Below, one piece after another: positions 1-7,466 of a stretch of 9,083 nucleotides of DNA. This DNA comes from Candidatus Pelagibacterales bacterium. Lineage in GTDB: Bacteria; Pseudomonadota; Alphaproteobacteria; TMED109. The translations under genes and the position numbers were made by a program. Under the pieces are notes generated by a model that worked only from the letters and a program-made list of their open reading frames with translations, was not told the DNA's origin and did not search any database. The first letter of the stretch is position 1. Every line of letters starts with the position of its first letter. Where the stretch lies: contig PCCU01000063.1 of assembly GCA_002732015.1 (NCBI GenBank), positions 1 through 9,083 on the forward strand, written 5' to 3'.

Positions 1-811
1 AAATATTTTCCTGAAGGATCAATGAGGATGTCCGCCGCAAAAGACTCGCCATCATAGGATTCTGGTAGCAGATTAAACATCCCTTTTTCAACCAGGTTGC
101 CTTCAGGAGATAAATCAAAACAATGTATTTGGTTGGAAAGTTCAGTCACAACATATGCCCAGGGTTCTCTAGGATGAAAGCTCATATGTCTTGGGCCTGA
201 ACCTGGAGGAAATTTTATCACAGAATGAGGTTCACTCAGGGGCGACTCTTCTTCCTGATTAAACCTGTAAGAAATGATTTCATCGGTTCCCAAATCAATC
301 GCAAAGAAAAACTTATTGTTGGGGTGTGGGACGATACAATGAACATGGGGTTGCTTTTGCCTTTCGGGATGGACACTCTTGCCCAAATGCTGGTTGTGAT
401 AAATGGCTTTGTTCAAATGACCTGAATCCTTAATTGGAAATCCTGCAATATTTCCAGAAGTGTAATTGGCCGTAAATACAAATTCCTCGCTATGGTCCAT
501 CGAAACATAACAAGGAACCAAACCTTCAGATTCAACCATTGAGATTAACGATAAATCTGCTTTCATTGAGTCAATCTCAAAAGTAGCGATTTTGCCTTCA
601 TCTTCACCTGATGCACAGGCTGAGTAGAGGATTCTCTTGTTGTTTGAAAATTCAAAATGAACGGGTTAATGGCTTCAATATTTTGATTTTTGTGTATAAT
701 GGCTTTTCCTGCGGGATTCAATTGGTATAGATTAAACCCAAGGTTGTATTCATTATTGAAGCTTCCAACAATAATCAGAAAATTAGTGGTGTTCAGATCG
801 AGTGATTTCAT
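1..811 (-). pseudogene. Lactonase, seven-bladed beta-propeller (6-phosphogluconolactonase-like), frameshifted and cut by the window edge
   Basis: Reads leftward from an ATG at 811. The first segment (811 to about 662) starts MKSLDLNTTNFLIIVGSF, which matches the first propeller strand of the YbhE/Pgl-like lactonase family. At about 660-661 the frame breaks: after the codons for INP, two bases (TT on the coding strand) are left over before the sense resumes as HFEFSNNKRILYSA. From there the frame is open to the window edge and shows family hallmarks: QPHVHCIVPHPNNKFFFAIDLG, then GSGPRHMSFHPREPWAYVVTE and, near the edge, a stretch ending IDPSGKY. About 270 residues are visible; the family is usually 340-390, so roughly 100 C-terminal residues lie outside. 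No signal peptide is seen, so a cytoplasmic enzyme opening a sugar lactone ring is the family expectation. One base deleted (or two inserted) explains the break; a sequencing error is as likely as a true pseudogene. No Shine-Dalgarno precedes the start. Confidence 0.85.
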
Positions 812-829
812 CAGAAAGACGGGGTAATA

Positions 830-1567
830 ATGATTGACTATCTAAAAGAATTTGAGGACAAAGGTTTTTTTACTTGTGCCGATATTCTTAATGAATCTGA
901 AAGAGAAGAACTATTATCAAATATTTATCAAATCGAAAGAAATGTTCTTGGTCATCCAGTAAACAAAAAAGAAATGGACCCCAATAACACTTCCCGTCTA
1001 AGAAAGATTAATGACTTAACTTTGAATCATCAGTATTTTTTTGAAATTTCAAAAAAAACCGAAATCTTGAATGTAATTGAAAAATGTATCGGACCAGACA
1101 TCAAGTTATTTGGCGATCAATTATTTATGAAACCACCTGGAGGAGTAGAAAAAACAAGTCATCAGGATTCTCCCTATTTCCCCATTTCTCCAATGAATCT
1201 CATTACCTGTTGGATTGCCTTGGAAGATGTAACAGAGGAAAACGGATGTATGAAGTTTATACCAGGAAGTCACCAATTGGGGGCGTTGCCTCACTCTGAA
1301 AAGTGGATGGTTGGGAATCGAGAGGATATGTGCATTCCAAAAGATTTGATCCAAGATAAGGACGAGGTTTCAATATGTCTCAAAGCTGGAAGCGCCTCTT
1401 TTCATCATAGTCTCCTGGTTCACCGTTCTGGATCAAATAAATCACCTCATTCAAGAAAAGGTTGGGCCATTCATTACATGAGTTCTAAATCTAAATGGAC
1501 CGATTCCGATGATTTAAAACCGAATTTTCCACTTTTGAGAGGAGCAAGTCATCCTGATTGTGTTTGA
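830..1567 (+). CDS. PhyH-family Fe(II)/2-oxoglutarate dioxygenase
   Basis: A 245-residue protein of the phytanoyl-CoA dioxygenase family, cytosolic, expected to hydroxylate an unknown small substrate using Fe(II), O2 and 2-oxoglutarate. The opening MIDYLKEFEDKGFF is typical of bacterial members. The iron-binding triad is visible: H111 and D113 in SHQDSPYFP, and the distal His H198 in LLVHRSGSN. R209 in HSRKGWAIHYM is the expected 2-oxoglutarate carboxylate ligand. ENGCMKFIPGSH (137-148) and the C-terminal LLRGASHPDCV are further family signatures. Length is normal or slightly short and the gene looks intact. A GGGG run at 821-824 lies 5 bases before the ATG and is the only candidate ribosome site. 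It is divergent from the lactonase (18 bp between start codons) and convergent with the aminotransferase (16 bp between stops), so it is not co-transcribed with the transporter. Bacterial PhyH proteins act on very varied substrates, so the reaction is not assigned. Confidence 0.93.
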   Translation: MIDYLKEFEDKGFFTCADILNESEREELLSNIYQIERNVLGHPVNKKEMDPNNTSRLRKINDLTLNHQYFFEISKKTEILNVIEKCIGPDIKLFGDQLFMKPPGGVEKTSHQDSPYFPISPMNLITCWIALEDVTEENGCMKFIPGSHQLGALPHSEKWMVGNREDMCIPKDLIQDKDEVSICLKAGSASFHHSLLVHRSGSNKSPHSRKGWAIHYMSSKSKWTDSDDLKPNFPLLRGASHPDCV

Positions 1568-1583
1568 AGACTATTGCTCCAAT

Positions 1584-2507
1584 TTAAAAGGAACTGTTCA
1601 ATAATTGATTTTTAATATCAACTCCCACTTTTTGACTCCACAAACCAATCAATTTTTCAAATACAGGACCGATTTTTCCTGAATTGATTGGAATTCCATT
1701 GATTTTTGTTACAGGTGCAATGCAGTAGGGAGTACTTGTAAGGAGTGCCTCATCCGAGTTAATGACATCATAGACTTGGAAATCTTTTTCTATAAAATCA
1801 ACCCCCAATTCTTCAGATAAATCCCGAACAAAATTACTGCTAACTCCGGGTAATATATTTTTTGAAGATGGTGTCCAAATGGCTTCATCCTTAACAATAA
1901 GGAAATTCGACCCGCTCGTTTCAGTGATGTTGCCATTTAAATCCAAACATAACGATACTGCTTTAGGATCAACAAGGTGAGTTTCCTGATCTGCAAGCCA
2001 CCAGTGCATACGACTTCTGCACTTGATTTTAGGATCTACACATTGGGGTGGGACCTGCCTTATGGATGGAGTGACCACATGAGCACCTTCCAGGTAGTAA
2101 TGCTTCCAAAAGGAAAAAGGTAATGGGAAAGTGTGTATACAAAAAGTGGGTTCCATATCATCTGCATTTCCTGCAGACCCTGCATATACTTTAAATTCAC
2201 CAGGAGAGATGAATTGAATACAACCTAATTCTTGGGTTGAGTCTATAAACTGTGCGTTATGGTGAACTAATTCTTCAACTATTTTTCTTGTTTGACCCTT
2301 TGAAATGGGTGGATCAATACGTGCGTATTTACAGGATCTAAAAAAACGATCCAGGTGTTCATCCAAGCGAAATAATTGATGACCAAAAGTCCTTTCCATA
2401 TCAGTCAGGGTTGCTCCAAGTACGACAGAAGCGTCGTAGATGGCAATATGAGCTTCACTTGATGGTACGATTTTACCATTAAGATAAACCTGTGTTTCTG
2501 GATTCAT
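1584..2507 (-). CDS. Fold-type IV PLP aminotransferase (branched-chain / D-amino-acid aminotransferase family)
   Basis: A PLP-dependent transaminase of class IV, about 307 residues from the ATG at 2507. It opens with QVYLNGKIVP, the usual first strand of the family. The Schiff-base lysine is K162 in DPKIKCRSRMHWWLADQE, and the PLP-ring glutamate is E196 in NITETSGSNF, followed by NILPG at 217-221 and the phosphate-side loop STPYCIAPVTKING near 258-271. These are class-defining but do not separate branched-chain, D-amino-acid and related activities. The frame stays open to a GTG at 2534, which would add MSSTHSTHF and leave 6 bp after the upstream stop. I prefer the ATG because family proteins begin near it; neither start has a Shine-Dalgarno. 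It follows the DapA-family gene closely and is probably co-transcribed with it, suggesting successive steps, perhaps amino transfer to or from the lyase product (inference). Confidence 0.92.
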   Translation of the reverse strand: MNPETQVYLNGKIVPSSEAHIAIYDASVVLGATLTDMERTFGHQLFRLDEHLDRFFRSCKYARIDPPISKGQTRKIVEELVHHNAQFIDSTQELGCIQFISPGEFKVYAGSAGNADDMEPTFCIHTFPLPFSFWKHYYLEGAHVVTPSIRQVPPQCVDPKIKCRSRMHWWLADQETHLVDPKAVSLCLDLNGNITETSGSNFLIVKDEAIWTPSSKNILPGVSSNFVRDLSEELGVDFIEKDFQVYDVINSDEALLTSTPYCIAPVTKINGIPINSGKIGPVFEKLIGLWSQKVGVDIKNQLLNSSF

Positions 2508-2518
2508 AAAATGAGTTG

Positions 2519-2545
2519 AGTGAGTTGAACTCACTTAAATTTAAG
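2519..2545. repeat. Two adjoining palindromes at the lyase/aminotransferase junction
   Basis: AGTGAGTT-G-AACTCACT (2519-2535) is a perfect inverted repeat with 8-bp arms and a one-base centre. It is overlapped by CTTAAATTTAAG (2534-2545), a perfect 12-bp palindrome that covers the stop codon of the DapA-family gene. Both sit between the lyase stop and the preferred aminotransferase start. A dimeric regulator's operator or chance are both possible; the second palindrome is AT-rich and low in complexity. Confidence 0.4.
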
Positions 2546-3476
2546 GGAAGGGAACTCCGATTTGGATAAGGAGTTCTTTTAAATCATTACGTTCATCAGA
2601 ATTTAGTGTTCGAGAAGGAAGTCTGGAAGGACCTCCGTTTCGACCCAGTAGGTCCAGTGCTGCTTTTACGGGAGGAGATTCCCCACTGGTCCTTTGTCCC
2701 ATTTTCCCTCTAAATTTAAGCCAAGGCCAATTGACAGCCATAATTTTCTTTTGAGCTTTTCGATAATCTCCTGCTTCTAGAAGTTTCCAAACAGAAAGAT
2801 CATGTTCGGGCCAAACAGTCGCCAAATGGGTGATGTATCCTGTACCACCAAGCATATGATTCATCACATGCATTCCTCCATTATCTACTACAGCTAATTT
2901 ATCAGAATACCTGGCAACTCCCTCCATATAAGGAATTCCATTATCAGGTCGAGACCATTTGAGGGATACGACCCTTTCTAACTCAGCAACCTGGTCTAAA
3001 ATCTCGAAGGGGAAATTGTAATCATGCCAGAAGGTGTTGTAAGCCATGATAGCTATAGATTTCGTCGCGTCATGAATCGTTCGATATAGATTCAGCGCAT
3101 CTTCATCCGAAGGAGGATAATAGTAAGTTGTACTGAACTGGATGCCATAGGCATTGATTTCTTCCGCATATTTCGCCATGGAAATCATATTGTTGACGTT
3201 GGTGTCCTGTGCACCAACCAGCACTGGAATCCTATCTTCTGATGCCTCAACAATGGTTCGACATACCAAATTTCTTTCGTCCAGACTGAGCATATTGAAA
3301 TCACCTCCTGCCCCTGCGGCGAGCAAAACACCTTGTCCTTCCTTAATTCCGTGTTCAATTAAAAAGTTGACTTCTTCCTTAATCGCTGAAGTATTGATGC
3401 TTAAATCTTTGTTCAGTGAAGTGATCACAGGAATCATCGGCCCACGAATTTTCTTTTTTACCTTATCGATATCCAT
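2541..3476 (-). CDS. DapA / N-acetylneuraminate lyase family Schiff-base lyase or aldolase
   Basis: A 311-residue TIM-barrel enzyme of the dihydrodipicolinate synthase family, which forms a Schiff base between an active-site lysine and a 2-oxo acid, typically pyruvate. Visible landmarks are the first strand RGPMIPVITSLNKDLSI (11-27), the catalytic tyrosine Y146 in IMAYNTF, the Schiff-base lysine K173 in RVVSLKWSRPDN and GGTGYIT at 210-216. The usual GTTGE loop of true DapA is replaced by AAGAGGDF (53-60), so the Thr-Thr proton relay is absent. Lysine synthesis is therefore unlikely; a catabolic aldolase or dehydratase acting on a sugar acid or amino-acid derivative fits better, but the substrate is unknown. 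The start at 3476 has no Shine-Dalgarno. It lies 68 bp after the second ATPase gene and just before the aminotransferase. Its local GC is visibly higher than that of the transporter genes. Confidence 0.92.
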   Translation of the reverse strand: MDIDKVKKKIRGPMIPVITSLNKDLSINTSAIKEEVNFLIEHGIKEGQGVLLAAGAGGDFNMLSLDERNLVCRTIVEASEDRIPVLVGAQDTNVNNMISMAKYAEEINAYGIQFSTTYYYPPSDEDALNLYRTIHDATKSIAIMAYNTFWHDYNFPFEILDQVAELERVVSLKWSRPDNGIPYMEGVARYSDKLAVVDNGGMHVMNHMLGGTGYITHLATVWPEHDLSVWKLLEAGDYRKAQKKIMAVNWPWLKFRGKMGQRTSGESPPVKAALDLLGRNGGPSRLPSRTLNSDERNDLKELLIQIGVPFP

Positions 3477-3544
3477 ATTATTGTTTAATCAATTATATAT
3501 TTATGATTGTTGATCATTTCTTTGAAGAAGAAATTCCTTTTCAA

Positions 3545-4546
3545 TTAAACCTCTACAAAATGGCAAGCGGCTAAATGCTGTTTCCCATTGGACTGATAAT
3601 TATTTAATTTTGGTATTTCGGTAGAACATTTATCTTGAGCAATTGGGCACCTCGGATGAAAGGGGCAACCTGATGGAGGGTTGACAGGATTAGGTACGTC
3701 ACCTTCTAAAATAATTCTTTCTTTCTTTCTATCTAAATCAGCGACTGGAATCGCAGAGAGCAATGCTTTTGTATAGGGATGAAGGGCGTTCGAATAGAGG
3801 TCATCACTTTCAGCCAATTCCATGATTTTCCCAAGATACATTACAGCTACCCGATCACTAATATACTCAACAACGCTTAAATCATGGGTAATGAAAATAT
3901 ATGTCAACCCTCTTTTGTCTTTGATTTCCTTTAATAATTTTAGAACTTGTGCCTGGATTGATACATCAAGGGCACTCACGGCTTCATCGCAAACGATAAG
4001 TTCCGGTTCTACACAAAGTGCTCTAGCAATTCCAATTCTTTGCCTTTGGCCTCCAGAAAATTCATGGGGATAATTATCCATCTGATCTCTTCGCATGTTG
4101 ACTGCTTCAAGAAGATCTCCAATTTTCTTTCTTATTTCATTTTTTGATCGAGTTCCAAAATTTTTTAGTAGATCTTTTAATGAGCCATATACTGTAAATG
4201 CTGGATTTAGTGATGAATGTGGATCTTGGAAAATAATTTGAAGTTTTTTTCTAAAAGGTTTCATTTCAGATTGCTTAAGTTTTCGAAGGTCTGTTTCTTG
4301 ACCATTACTACAATATAAAATTTTGCCTTCAGTAGATTCGACTAATTGAAGAATCGATTTGCCAAGTGTAGTTTTGCCACAACCACTTTCTCCTACTAAA
4401 CCTAAAGTCTCTCCTTTTCTAATTTCTAAATTAATTCCATCTACAGCTTTAACATATCCAACTGTGTTTCTAAAAATTCCTTTCTTAACAGGAAAATAAG
4501 TTTTTAGATTTTCAAGTTTAAGTATTATAGCTGAAGATTTAGACAT
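3545..4546 (-). CDS. Peptide/nickel-type ABC transporter ATPase, OppF/DppF family
   Basis: A 333-residue cytoplasmic ATPase that powers the importer as a heterodimer with the preceding ATPase. It shows an early KKGIFRNTVGYVKAVDGINL segment typical of OppF/DppF, Walker A GESGCGKT (52-59), Q-loop Q107 in IFQDPHSSLNP, signature FSGGQRQR (163-170), Walker B LIVCDE (183-188), D-loop SALD and switch histidine H221. The C-terminal oligopeptide-transporter extension (about 255-333) has HPYTKALLSAIP and four cysteines, C294, C300, C307 and C328, spaced as in the family's proposed iron-sulfur site. The ATG at 4546 overlaps the end of the upstream ATPase gene by 8 bp. An AAGAGG sequence (4561 to 4556) stands 9 bases before it, the clearest Shine-Dalgarno in the window. 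Intact and of normal length. Opp, Dpp and related paralogues cannot be told apart here. Confidence 0.96.
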   Translation of the reverse strand: MSKSSAIILKLENLKTYFPVKKGIFRNTVGYVKAVDGINLEIRKGETLGLVGESGCGKTTLGKSILQLVESTEGKILYCSNGQETDLRKLKQSEMKPFRKKLQIIFQDPHSSLNPAFTVYGSLKDLLKNFGTRSKNEIRKKIGDLLEAVNMRRDQMDNYPHEFSGGQRQRIGIARALCVEPELIVCDEAVSALDVSIQAQVLKLLKEIKDKRGLTYIFITHDLSVVEYISDRVAVMYLGKIMELAESDDLYSNALHPYTKALLSAIPVADLDRKKERIILEGDVPNPVNPPSGCPFHPRCPIAQDKCSTEIPKLNNYQSNGKQHLAACHFVEV

Positions 4547-5549
4547 AACTTAAGACCTCTTCACTTTTCCAACATCTAACAAATTGTGTTTTAGTTATGT
4601 GATGATACGATGGATTTTCCACACATTTTTCTGAAGAGTAATTGCAACGGGGTAAAAATTGACACCCTTCAGGTCTTTGATACGGATCTGGTGTAGATCC
4701 ACGAATAGGTTCAATTTTTTGCTTTTTACCTTTACCCAGTATAGGTATAGATTCTAACAATGCTTTTGTGTAAGGATGAGCAGGTTTTCTTAAAACTTCA
4801 CTAACTGATCCTTTTTCAACAATATTCCCCATGTACATTACCGCAACTTCATCTGCCAATTCTGCAATTACACCCATATCATGAGTAATTAGAATGATGG
4901 CTGTTTGATGTTCTTTTTTCAGATTTAACATTAATTCAAATATTTGAGCTTGTATAGTTACATCAAGTGCAGTGGTAGGTTCATCAGCGATGAGAATCTT
5001 TGGATTACAAGCCATTGCCATAGCAATCATCGCTCTCTGTCGCATACCTCCTGAAAATTGATGAGGATATTCTTCTGCTCTTTGATGAGGCAGTGGAATC
5101 CCCATTATTTTGAGCATTTCTATTGTCTTTTCATTCATGGATATTTTGTCCATGGATGTATGATAAATAAGATTCTCTTTTATTTGTGAGCCTATAGAAT
5201 AGACAGGATTTAAAGCTGTCATTGGATCTTGAAAAATCATAGAAATATCAGCTCCTCTCAAATCTCTCATCGATTTTCCATTTCTTTCAAGCTTGTCTAT
5301 TCTTATTGCTTTATTTTCTTTGTAATAGATTATTTCTCCAGATTCTATCCTAGAAAGTTTTGGAAGAAGTTGCATAATTGATGAGGCAGTAATGCTTTTA
5401 CCACATCCACTTTCTCCGACGATTCCCAAAGTTTTACCTTTGTGAACATCAAAAGAGACCCCATCAACTGCTCTATTACAGCGATTATTTACATAAATAT
5501 AAGTTTTTAAATCTTTTACAGAGAGAATAATCTCATTATTATTTTTCAT
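4539..5549 (-). CDS. Peptide/nickel-type ABC transporter ATPase, OppD/DppD family
   Basis: The first of the two ATPases, about 336 residues. Numbered from the ATG at 5549, it has Walker A GESGCGKS (45-52), Q-loop Q107 in IFQDPMTALNP, signature FSGGMRQR (165-172), Walker B ILIADE (185-190), PTTALD and switch histidine H223. The FSGGM variant and MAMACNPKILIADEPTTALD are typical of OppD/DppD. The C-terminal extension holds HPYTKALLESIP and cysteines C296, C302, C309 and C326. The frame also opens at a GTG at 5558, which would make a 4-base GTGA overlap with the permease stop. I favour the ATG because GGTGATC, complementary to the usual 3' end of 16S rRNA, lies 3 bases before it at a workable aligned distance. 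Either way, translation is probably coupled to the upstream permease. Intact. Confidence 0.95.
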   Translation of the reverse strand: MKNNNEIILSVKDLKTYIYVNNRCNRAVDGVSFDVHKGKTLGIVGESGCGKSITASSIMQLLPKLSRIESGEIIYYKENKAIRIDKLERNGKSMRDLRGADISMIFQDPMTALNPVYSIGSQIKENLIYHTSMDKISMNEKTIEMLKIMGIPLPHQRAEEYPHQFSGGMRQRAMIAMAMACNPKILIADEPTTALDVTIQAQIFELMLNLKKEHQTAIILITHDMGVIAELADEVAVMYMGNIVEKGSVSEVLRKPAHPYTKALLESIPILGKGKKQKIEPIRGSTPDPYQRPEGCQFLPRCNYSSEKCVENPSYHHITKTQFVRCWKSEEVLSYV

Positions 5550-5554
5550 ATTGA

Positions 5555-6484
5555 TCACCCATGAAGTGTAGGGTCTGTGCTATCTCTTAAACCATCTCCA
5601 ACAAAATTTATAGCCAATACAAATAAAGATATGGTTATTCCTGAAGGAAGCCATACCCACCAATAATTTTGGAGAATCCGTAAATCTTGAGCAACATTAA
5701 GAATATTTCCCCATGTAGGAATATTAAGAGGAACTCCTAAGCCAAGAAAACTTAAACCCGCTTCCTGTAAAATGAACATTGCTGTGCTTAATGTAATATT
5801 AACCATAATTGGACCCAAAGCATTTGGAAGTATATGTTTGAAGCAAATCCTGGGTCGACTTAATCCAAAAGCCCTTAGTGCTTGCACGTATTCTTCTTCA
5901 CGTAATGAAAGCATTTGGGCTCTAGTCATTCGATAGAGACTCCCCCATCCAGTCAATGTAAATATTATGATCAAATTCATAAGGCTTTGTCCTAATATAG
6001 TAACCAAAAGAAGAACAAGAATAATCTGTGGAAAAGACATCACAATTTCTGATATTCTCAAAAAAATACTATCCCACCAACCTCCTCGATATCCAGTATA
6101 AGCACCTATACTGACACCAATTAAAGCTGCTCCAAGAGCACTTCCTAAGCCAACCAGGATAGAAATTCTTCCTCCATAAATGATTCTAGCGTAAATATCT
6201 CTTCCTATTTTGTCTGTTCCAAGAATATGCTCTGCACTAGGAGGCTTGAGCATATTTCTAAGATCAACTTTTTGAGGGTTATATTTAGTAAATAAAGGAG
6301 CGAATATAGATGTAAAAATTATTGCTAAAACAAAAATTAATCCAATTACTGCAAGTCTATTACTCTTAAGTTTTTTAAATGCTCTATTTCCTGATTCTTT
6401 TGGGTTGTAACCAAAAACTTCACGATCTCTAATTAAATCAAAACGCTTGTCCAAATTACTTTTTGGTTTTGTCTCTCTACTCAT
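5555..6484 (-). CDS. Peptide/nickel-type ABC transporter permease, OppC/DppC family
   Basis: Inner-membrane permease, about 309 residues from the ATG at 6484. A cytoplasmic N-terminus is followed by a first membrane segment at about 43-65 (LAVIGLIFVLAIIFTSIFAP), then the OppC hallmark AEHILGTDKIGRDIYARIIYGGR split over about 84-106. Further hydrophobic segments lie near 108-132, 147-175, 230-251 and 278-297. The EAA loop that docks on the ATPase is EEYVQALRAFGLSRPRICF (about 197-215) followed by KHILPN, and the tail GDGLRDSTDPTLHG is standard. The frame is open to a TTG at 6499, which would overlap the preceding permease by 8 bp; I prefer the ATG, 7 bp after that stop. No Shine-Dalgarno for either, so coupling to the upstream gene is likely. 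Pairs with the OppB-type permease to form the channel. No damage seen. Confidence 0.95.
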   Translation of the reverse strand: MSRETKPKSNLDKRFDLIRDREVFGYNPKESGNRAFKKLKSNRLAVIGLIFVLAIIFTSIFAPLFTKYNPQKVDLRNMLKPPSAEHILGTDKIGRDIYARIIYGGRISILVGLGSALGAALIGVSIGAYTGYRGGWWDSIFLRISEIVMSFPQIILVLLLVTILGQSLMNLIIIFTLTGWGSLYRMTRAQMLSLREEEYVQALRAFGLSRPRICFKHILPNALGPIMVNITLSTAMFILQEAGLSFLGLGVPLNIPTWGNILNVAQDLRILQNYWWVWLPSGITISLFVLAINFVGDGLRDSTDPTLHG

Positions 6485-6491
6485 TAGAATA

Positions 6492-7451
6492 TTATTCAAG
6501 CTTGATTCTTGGATCTAAAATAGCTGTCACTAAATCAATTAAAAAACTTGCTAAAAGAACTGCAATTACTGAAAAAAAAGCTATCATCATTACAAGTGGA
6601 TAATTTTGAGATCTAACATTGTAAACAAACAATTCACCTATTCCAGGCCATTGAAATACTTGTTCAATTATTACTGTGCCTCCAATAAGCATAGGCAACC
6701 GAAAACCAATCAAAACTGCAATAGGAATGAGCGCTACTCTAAGTCCATGAACAAAATTAACTCTCCATTCGGGGATGCCTTTGCTTCTAGCTGTTCGAAT
6801 AAATTCTTTATTCAATGAATCAAGCATACTTGAACGTGCGTAACGCATTACTCCCGCTGTCATCATGAGCGCAAGTACTCCAGCAGGCATAATCAAATGG
6901 GGCATGTGATCCCAATAAGAGTTGTATCCAGGAAGTAGACGCTGGCCTACTGGTAACCATTCAAGATTTAATGCAAAAATAACCAATGCAATAAGACCAA
7001 ATATGAATTCTGGAACAGATACTCCAATCATTCCAAATAAAGTAAAAAAATTATCAGTAATTGAGCCTCTATAGAGGGCACTCAGTGTTCCAAATAAAAC
7101 TCCTAGCAGAGAAGATATTATTAGTGCTGCTATTGAAAGTTCTAAAGTTGCAGGTAGTCTATCTAAAACAATATCTTTTATGGCAACACCGCTAGCTAAG
7201 CTGTATCCAAAATCTCCTTGTAAAACCCCACTTAGCCAGTTTAAATATCTAATAAAAAATGGATCATTAAGTCCAAGGGAATCCCTCATCTTCTCAAGAT
7301 CTTCAGGTTTAAGGTTGGCAATTTGATCAGGAGGGACCATAAATGAAACTGCATCTCCAGGAGTAAGTTCTAGTCCTAGATAAATTAAAAAACTTAATAC
7401 CAAAACCATTGGTATAAGTGAAATAAATCTTCTTAAAAAATATACAAACAT
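6492..7451 (-). CDS. Peptide/nickel-type ABC transporter permease, OppB/DppB family
   Basis: Inner-membrane permease of 319 residues, starting at ATG 7451. It begins MFVYFLRRFISLIPMVLVLS, the typical first membrane helix, followed by ELTPGDAVSF (family: TPGDP) and the periplasmic segment LGLNDPFFIRYLNWLSGVLQ with GDFGYSLASG, matching the OppB consensus. Hydrophobic segments lie near 10-30, 102-125, 137-161, 184-203, 239-262 and 285-310. The EAA loop is EFIRTARSKGIPEWRVNFVH (216-235). IGGTVIIEQVFQWPGIGEL (256-274) and the tail LDPRIKLE are further signatures. It is 65 bp downstream of the binding-protein gene, separated by a strong hairpin, and directly followed by the second permease. No Shine-Dalgarno is visible (GGTAAAAAAT precedes the ATG). 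Intact and of normal length. Confidence 0.96.
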   Translation of the reverse strand: MFVYFLRRFISLIPMVLVLSFLIYLGLELTPGDAVSFMVPPDQIANLKPEDLEKMRDSLGLNDPFFIRYLNWLSGVLQGDFGYSLASGVAIKDIVLDRLPATLELSIAALIISSLLGVLFGTLSALYRGSITDNFFTLFGMIGVSVPEFIFGLIALVIFALNLEWLPVGQRLLPGYNSYWDHMPHLIMPAGVLALMMTAGVMRYARSSMLDSLNKEFIRTARSKGIPEWRVNFVHGLRVALIPIAVLIGFRLPMLIGGTVIIEQVFQWPGIGELFVYNVRSQNYPLVMMIAFFSVIAVLLASFLIDLVTAILDPRIKLE

Positions 7452-7466
7452 ATTTTTTACCAGAGA

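Noticed and set aside
695..700. TATAAT on the plus strand as a promoter for the PhyH gene
   Set aside because: It is 130 bp upstream, inside the lactonase coding region, with no suitable -35 at 16-18 bp; in AT-rich DNA this is expected by chance.
563..811. An 82-residue minus-strand reading frame as a small gene of its own
   Set aside because: Its first 50 residues are the start of the lactonase; the rest is out-of-frame sequence after the break near 660, where the true sense continues in another frame.
1568..1583. Bidirectional terminator between the convergent PhyH and aminotransferase genes
   Set aside because: The 16-bp gap and its flanks show no inverted repeat long enough to support one.
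3492..3497. TATAAT on the minus strand ahead of the DapA-family gene as a separate promoter
   Set aside because: No -35-like sequence at the right distance, and the surroundings are nearly all A/T; it cannot be distinguished from chance.
3154..3513. 119-residue plus-strand reading frame
   Set aside because: It lies opposite the DapA-family gene, whose motifs and catalytic residues are clear, and shows no recognisable family features of its own.
3516..3534. Stem ATTTCTT/AAGAAAT after the second ATPase gene as a terminator
   Set aside because: Seven mostly A-T pairs without a following U-run are too weak to call, and the close spacing to the next gene suggests read-through.
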